Positions 59,340 through 64,000 of a stretch of 64,000 nt of DNA are shown here, in pieces. The DNA is taken from positions 186,001-250,000 of the forward strand of contig JAKSZP010006607.1 of NCBI GenBank assembly GCA_022478985.1, in the 5' to 3' direction. The notes beneath the pieces were generated by a model. It was not told the origin of the DNA, made no database searches, and saw only the letters and a program-made list of their open reading frames with translations. The position numbers and the translations under genes were made by a program. Numbering within the stretch: the stretch's first letter is position 1; each line of letters begins with the position of its first letter. This DNA comes from Massospora cicadina (lineage: Eukaryota; Entomophthoromycota; Entomophthoromycetes; Entomophthorales; Entomophthoraceae).

Positions 59340-60558
59340 TGCACCATCGATTGGGGCAAAAAAAAATTTTCAGTTGGGATAGGTCCCAAGTCAGTTTCAA
59401 CTGGAGCTTGGGTGCAGTGATTAGGTGAGATTGAATCTCCCATCAGATCCTCAGATTGAGTGGCCCACTCGGCATGGGCCTCCCAATCTGATTGGGTGAT
59501 GGATTCCTGAGTTGCTTCCGCCGCAAAGGTCTCCATGTCCTCCTGACGTTGTGAGTGTGGGATAGTGGTGGTGGCCTTGGCCGCTTCCTTGGCCGTGGCC
59601 CTACAGGCCTGCTTGGCCTTCTTCCGCTCCTGTGGGGAGATGGGCTTTACCAATAGGTAGCAGCCTTGTGCTCCCCACGGGAAAGCCTCCTAGGTGCTTG
59701 CAGTTGGTTCATAGTGCGCCTCTCCGCTGGCCATGGCCGCCGAGGGGTGCTCTTGGAATGTGACGCCCTCCTTGATGGGGCATGCGTGCGCCTTATGGCC
59801 GAACACATCACAGTGGGTGCAAATGGGGGGCGCACTATCCACGGTTACCCGGAATGGGTGGGTGGTATGCCCTGTGATGTCAATAAAGGTGGAGTGTGGG
59901 ATCTGGGTTAGGTCCTTCGCAATCTCCTCAGTTAGGGTCAGAACTGTGATGGCTTTGCTGGTGCACAGGTGTGGCATCAGCGTGAAATGTTGCATTTCAA
60001 AAGATTGTATTTCGCTGTATATGGCAAGACCATCTTTCAGGTGTTGCTCCAAAATGTCACGTTTTACCGTAGTAGGCAAAAAGTCAAACGTGAGGAAAAT
60101 TTGGTTTGATTTTGTCCATCTGGTGCATTTGGTTTCAACAACCCATTGCCCTTTGGGGAGATCGACCACTATGCGCACCGCTGCAGCCTCATCTGCTGCT
60201 ATTTTGCTTTCAAAACCTAGGTCCAGCCAACCACGCGACATGGAGTGAGGTGCAATGTACACTGCGGTTGGGAAAATTTTGTGTACATCTTCACAAAATT
60301 TTTCCCATAAGGCCGTTTTTTGGATGTCCAGATACACACGGACTCCAAATTCCACCAACGAAAGTGGCTGGTAGTGTGGCGTGTTGATGTACTGGTTGCA
60401 TCGTGCTTGCCATGCGAGTATCTCTGGGGAAAAGTGACCGCCAGTTTTTTTAGATTTTTTTCTATTCCGCTGGATACTCTGGGGCGTTTTCGAATGTTAG
60501 AGGCTGCGGGCCTTCCACCTGCTCCTCTTGCCTTGCTTGCCCAACTGCTCCCAGACAT
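59336..60558 (-). pseudogene. LINE-C ORF1 (CCHC RNA-binding protein), frameshifted
   Basis: The N-terminus at ATG 60558 reads MSGSSWASKARGAGGRPAAS and is basic. After a frame change near 60360 the core EFGVRVYLDIQKTALWEKF follows and stays open to 59690. It contains the zinc knuckle CTHCDVFGHKAHAC (59780-59821, all ligands kept). A stop at about 59690 and another frame lead to the C-terminal part 59653-59336 (ISPQERKKAKQACRATAKEA), which is basic then acidic and ends MVQ-stop. Only about two shifts separate it from an intact ORF of about 400 codons. Expected role: binds LINE RNA in the ribonucleoprotein particle. Confidence 0.8.
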
Positions 60559-61043
60559 AAGCGCAGACTAATCTCCTCTATGAGATTATCAAACTAGATT
60601 TAGTCTTGAATTGAATAGGTTGCAAAAGTGTTTGCAACGAGAAAGAAAAGTTTAAACTAATAAATTTCTAATAATGCTAAAATTAAAGCAAACGTTCTTT
60701 ATTTTGGAAAAAGTTAAAAAAGATGTAGAGTTCACAAATGAGGAAAGGGAAATGCATCCTCACTTGTTGAAAAATAGCCTTTGAGAGTACAGAAATAGAT
60801 CATGTATAGGCATGTCTGAGGCTTAACAAATGCTAGTGCTCTGACCTTCACCTGCTTGAAGATTGAGGGAATCTAAATTTATATAAATTTGAATTAAAAT
60901 TGATATTTATTTTAAATTGATCCCAAAATGCATCAGATCACTAATTAAGTCAAGTTTGGAAAATTGAAATTTGAAACCATTGTTGTAGCAGATTTCCTAA
61001 GTCCCAACCTTAGTAAATCCGTGTACAAACATTGATTGTTACA

Positions 61044-61397
61044 TTAACCCCCTCCAAAATGGAAATAACGGCACATCCGCCATGTGGGTGGGGAAAGCAT
61101 GACCAGGCATCTTTCCAATGGGTGGCTTTGCAAGAGGGGAACTCAAACTGGGTTACTGAAATCCATGGTCAACAGTAAATGTCAACTCTCCCCTTGAAGG
61201 TCCACTGATAGGCGCAAGAGGCCTCAACCGCCATGGTCCAACTTCCCACCTTCAAAATCTCCTTCCCCTTTGCTGTTAATCCAGCACAGCAACAAAAAGG
61301 TTTTGGGGGCACAAAGCAGTGCTTAGACACTTAGCTCCATGCCATCTTGCGAGATATCTGATGCACAGCTTACCATGGAAGGTTGACTTGAGAATTA
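61044..61397 (-). mobile_element. 354-bp internal region of the miniature LTR element
   Basis: It lies between two LTR copies in direct orientation. It begins (plus strand) TTAACCCCCTCC, the complement of a polypurine tract, and is GC-richer in its centre. It contains no coding frame, so the element could only move using proteins from others, if it is a real TRIM/LARD-type unit rather than a deletion product. I found no TGG-type primer site beside the right LTR. Confidence 0.55.
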
Positions 61398-62172
61398 TGT
61401 AACAAACAGGCTCCCAAGGACCTATTTATCACAGCATATGCAAGCCTATACCAGAAAAGATTCACCAAAATCTTCTGACTATCAGGGTTGCACTGGCATG
61501 CAAATCCCCTTTTTAACGTCAAACAAAATGGTTAACTCTGTTGCTTTCAGGGGACCAGATATCACAAACAAGCAATATAATTACACAAAAAATACGCTGA
61601 CCCGCCTGGTTGAGGTCTGACGGAATCTGAACTCATCTCCTCTCACCTGTCAGCTTCACTCATCTGCACTCACTATAAACTTTTCATGAATTTTTTTGTT
61701 GCGCAATCACATCTAATACACACTAGGGCATTGAATGCTCCCTGCTGACCCTAATTTCCACAACCAAGGTCCTCAGAGAATAACTTAAACTAATAAATTT
61801 ATAACAATGCTAAAAAATAATAGAATGGCCTTTTTTGGAAAGATACCAAGATACTGTGGATTTACAAGTGAGGGAAGAAAAACGCATCCTCACTTATTAA
61901 ATAATATCCCTTTGAGAGCTAAACAAAATAATCATAATTTTAGCGTGTTCAAGTCTTAACAAAAACCAGCGTTCTGACCTTTCTCCGCTGGCAGATTAAG
62001 GGAACCTAGATTCATTTAAATATGCCTTAACATTGATATTTATTATAAAAGCGTTCAAGTTACATTGGCTTGCCAATCAAGCTGTTCATGAAATTGAAAA
62101 TTGCAATCATTGTCATAGCAGATTTCTTAAGTCCCAACCTTAGAAAATCCATATACAATCAGCAATTGTTAC
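61398..62172 (-). repeat. Right (5') LTR of the miniature LTR element
   Basis: It begins TGTAACAAACAGG and ends CAATTGTTAC; 775 bp. It is the uninterrupted counterpart of the left LTR and proves the empty site for LINE-C near 61784-61800 (TTAAACTAATAAATTT). Confidence 0.75.
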
Positions 62173-62352
62173 GGCCCTGAAAAGTATTGTCCAATCTATA
62201 GTAGTTTTCTAGCTTTTTGTAGTATCTAGCTATGTCTCAGAGACCAAATATTTCTCATATACTGATCAGATAATCTTGATTATGCTGATGGCAAAATAAG
62301 GCAGCATTTGGTCATATTGTTCAGGCAAAGAGCTGGAATCCCTGAGTAGCAT
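62173..62352. other. Short AT-rich spacer
   Basis: Nothing recognisable between the miniature element and the right-edge LTR. Confidence 0.4.
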
Positions 62353-63185
62353 TGTTGGGATTTGATTACGCCCACATAATCCAGATTAGCCAATATTACA
62401 AAATCTGCTTTATCCACTTAATGTGGATTACCATAAGAGACATGAGCTATTATAAGAGATTGCTTATTGTTTTAAAATTTTTAAATCGGAGCTTAACTAA
62501 TCCATCAGGTCTGATTGATAATAAGTTAAGTTTGTAGGGGTCAATCAGAGCTTGTTGTGATAAAGATTAAGGTTTTTGTTATTTATGGGGCGTTGACAAC
62601 GCTTTTGGAAGCAGCTTGCGAATTAACTTTTAGTAATGTGACCTGATGTTAATGGGTAAAAGGTCCCATTGACTAATCAGGTTTCTAGCATATGATAGAC
62701 AATCCGCTGTGTTGATCAAAGGCGTTGACACGTTCTTCAATTTAGCTGAAAAGGGGTCCCATTCTAGTCAGTGGCAAAACTGATTAGATGAATAAGGAAG
62801 ATCATTGTTCTGGATGACTCCAGAGGGTTATCCATTGGCAAAACTGCCATTTACTATTGGGACGCCAATAGAAGAATTGGGCGCTGGATTCCCCTATATT
62901 TTCTTGTTTTTACTAAATAAAGCAGGCTTGAAGACTTGAATACATACTATTGAGTACTTGTAGGCTGATATACACTTTTTGTATTCTACTCTTGGGATGA
63001 GAAATGAAGGATACTGGTCCTTTGTCTATTTAATGTTATCAGGATCTCGCCAGCTTCTGCGTTAAGAGAGCAGAAGAGTACCCCTGAACCTACTAGAAAG
63101 TTAAGTTTCATTAGGAGGAAGAGTAAGAGGAAGAAGTTCCTTTGCTTACCAGAATCACCCTCAAGGGTTATTAAGAAGAGCGTTA

Positions 63186-63575
63186 GTGTCAGACATTTAC
63201 CTTTGCAGCCTAAAAATAAGAATGCTGTTGGTTGAGTTCTGCCAAAAAAGGGAAATGTCAGCCATTTGCAATTTTCTGATGTCATTAAGAGTTAATTTAA
63301 TAAAAACAAAAGCGAGAAAGTCGAGGAAATCAGCCAAAAGTCCCTGGCCAATTCTCGGTGGAACCCCATTAAATGGGAAACACAGTTCAAAACCTGTACA
63401 GGCACTAGCAGTAAAATTGGCTGTTCATATTACTCTGACCTCACCACAGACCTTGGGGTTACCATTGGAGGGCATTCCCATCAACCTAAAGTCCTACAAC
63501 ACAACTATGCGGGGACCCCCCTTTTATAGGCTTGGTGGGGGTCCCCCAAGGCACAAGAAATTTCGCAGGCAGTGA
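63186..63575 (+). CDS. 129-codon open frame inside the right-edge LTR, unknown
   Basis: It starts MSDIYLCSLKIRMLLVEFC and is basic in the middle (KARKSRKSAKSPWP) and at the end (RHKKFRRQ). It is undamaged in a window where most frames are broken, and it covers a GC-richer patch with a strong hairpin. I know no domain for it. An ORF inside an LTR may be chance or an element-encoded extra protein. Coding status is uncertain. Confidence 0.25.
   Translation: MSDIYLCSLKIRMLLVEFCQKREMSAICNFLMSLRVNLIKTKARKSRKSAKSPWPILGGTPLNGKHSSKPVQALAVKLAVHITLTSPQTLGLPLEGIPINLKSYNTTMRGPPFYRLGGGPPRHKKFRRQ
63511..63546. other. Strong GC hairpin in the right-edge LTR
   Basis: GGGGACCCCC (63511-63520) and GGGGGTCCCC (63537-63546) are perfect 10-bp inverted repeats separated by 16 bases. 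In LTR RNA this would fold stably and could affect polyadenylation or packaging; no direct evidence. Confidence 0.75.
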
Positions 63576-63931
63576 TTAGCTCAAGAAAAAAAAACGTTAC
63601 CTCATAGGTATGTTCTAGCCAATCAAAATTCCTCTTCTTTCATTATACTGCCTTGAAGCAAGTTCTTGAGTTGTGATATGCTCTTCTTGCATATTTTCTT
63701 AATTTTGGACTAGGTTCAGCTATTTAAACATATTTCCAAATTCCCTCGACCCTTGAAATTACTTTAAATACTAGATATCAGAGGTCAAGGATCATTGTTT
63801 TGCCCTTATTGCGTGTATAATAAGATTATAAAAAATATTTTATTAGCGCTTTTTTATCTTTATTATATATTTGTGGAAACCAGCCAGCGGAACTCACCAG
63901 CGAGCAAAAGTAAGCTGGTTTCCCACAAAAT

Positions 63932-63949
63932 GGTGCTCACTACAGGATG
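63932..63949 (+). other. Primer-binding site of the right-edge gypsy element
   Basis: TGGTGCTCACTACAGGAT lies three bases after the LTR end. It has the same 11-base core as the minus-strand sites at 4366-4376 and 22984-22994. Confidence 0.75.
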
Positions 63950-64000
63950 CCCCTGTATAACCAGAATCATAGGTCTTGAGAAGCAACTTTCCTGTTCCTT

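Larger units (their letters stand above)
55361..60650 (-). mobile_element. LINE-C: near full-length non-LTR retrotransposon, about 5.3 kb
   Basis: Minus-strand element. The 3' tail on the left is a run of TAAATT units (55361-55390). It is flanked by TAAACTAAAATTT (55348-55360) and TAAACTAATAAATTT (60653-60667), an imperfect target duplication inside the left LTR of the miniature element. ORF1 and ORF2 are recognisable and share a 4-bp overlap. It is markedly GC-richer than its surroundings and the better-preserved sister of LINE-B. The 3'-UTR motif CCCGCTGGCAACA is at 55492-55504 on the minus strand. Confidence 0.85.
54954..61043 (-). repeat. Left LTR of a miniature LTR element, split by LINE-C
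   Basis: The parts 54954-55360 and 60651-61043 together match 61398-62172 end to end. Shared blocks: GTAACAAAC-GGCTCCCAAGG, CATATGCAAGC, CAGGGTTGCAC, TCAGAGAAT/CCAGAGAAT and AAGTCCCAACCTTAG. Termini are GTAACAA...TTGTTACA. On the minus strand a purine tract (GGAGGGGGTTAA) lies directly before TGTAACAA, making this the 3' LTR. Length without LINE-C is about 0.79 kb. Confidence 0.75.
62353..63928 (+). repeat. 5' LTR of a plus-strand gypsy element running off the right edge
   Basis: It begins TGTTGGGA and ends TTCCCACA, so the ends are inverted repeats with TG...CA. It is followed after three bases by TGGTGCTCACTACAGG, the same primer site as G1 and G3 but on the plus strand. Length is about 1576 bp. 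The second LTR lies outside the window. The promoter and polyadenylation signals of such elements lie in the LTR; TATA-rich sequence around 63820-63875 is a candidate but not decisive. Confidence 0.7.

Noticed and set aside
59733..60248. 171-codon plus-strand frame
   Set aside because: Antisense shadow of LINE-C ORF1, whose zinc knuckle fixes the true strand.

Overview
The window reads as a repeat-dense, AT-rich stretch of a eukaryotic genome, most likely a filamentous fungus. The indications are LINEs with a CCHC ORF1 plus an endonuclease/RT/zinc-finger ORF2, chromovirus-like Ty3/gypsy relics, and no host gene. A transposon-bloated basidiomycete such as a rust is a reasonable guess, not a proof. 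I found no intact host gene, rRNA, tRNA, CRISPR array or bacterial-type operon. Nearly everything that can be assigned is retrotransposon, and almost all of it carries stops and frameshifts.

Layout. 1-4376: decayed gag and partial RT of a minus-strand gypsy element (G1) running off the left edge, with its primer-binding site and 5' LTR (4377-5536). About 6.8-10.8 kb: a second minus-strand gypsy relic (G2) with RNase H, RT and protease traces; a 49-bp LINE tail sits in its RT active-site box. About 13.27-25.42 kb: a nearly complete minus-strand gypsy element (G3) with both LTRs, PBS, gag, protease, RT, RNase H, integrase with GPF module, a possible antisense ORF next to the 3' end, and polypurine tract. 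Each of its LTRs is interrupted by a different solo LTR. About 26.54-43.07 kb: a fourth gypsy element (G4) with 744-bp LTRs. Its left LTR is split by LINE-A (27116-33939, plus strand, GC-rich); its interior holds an 824-bp insertion and a roughly 1.2-kb insertion. 43.8 kb: integrase core of another gypsy relic (G5). 47199-52426: LINE-B (plus). 54.95-62.17 kb: a miniature LTR element (two LTRs of about 0.78 kb around 354 bp) whose left LTR is split by LINE-C (55361-60650, minus). 62353-63928: 5' LTR of a plus-strand gypsy element whose body lies beyond the right edge.

How it fits together. The window is a nested archive. Target-site duplications and matching empty sites let the order be read: LTR elements came first, and LINEs and solo LTRs landed inside them. 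LINE-B and LINE-C are one family: they share ORF1, ORF2, a 4-bp ORF1/ORF2 overlap and a 3'-UTR motif. LINE-A is a different family, carries three 378-bp in-frame repeats in ORF1, and its 3' tail also occurs as the tiny fragment in G2. Four gypsy leaders share one primer-binding site, so they appear to use the same tRNA primer.
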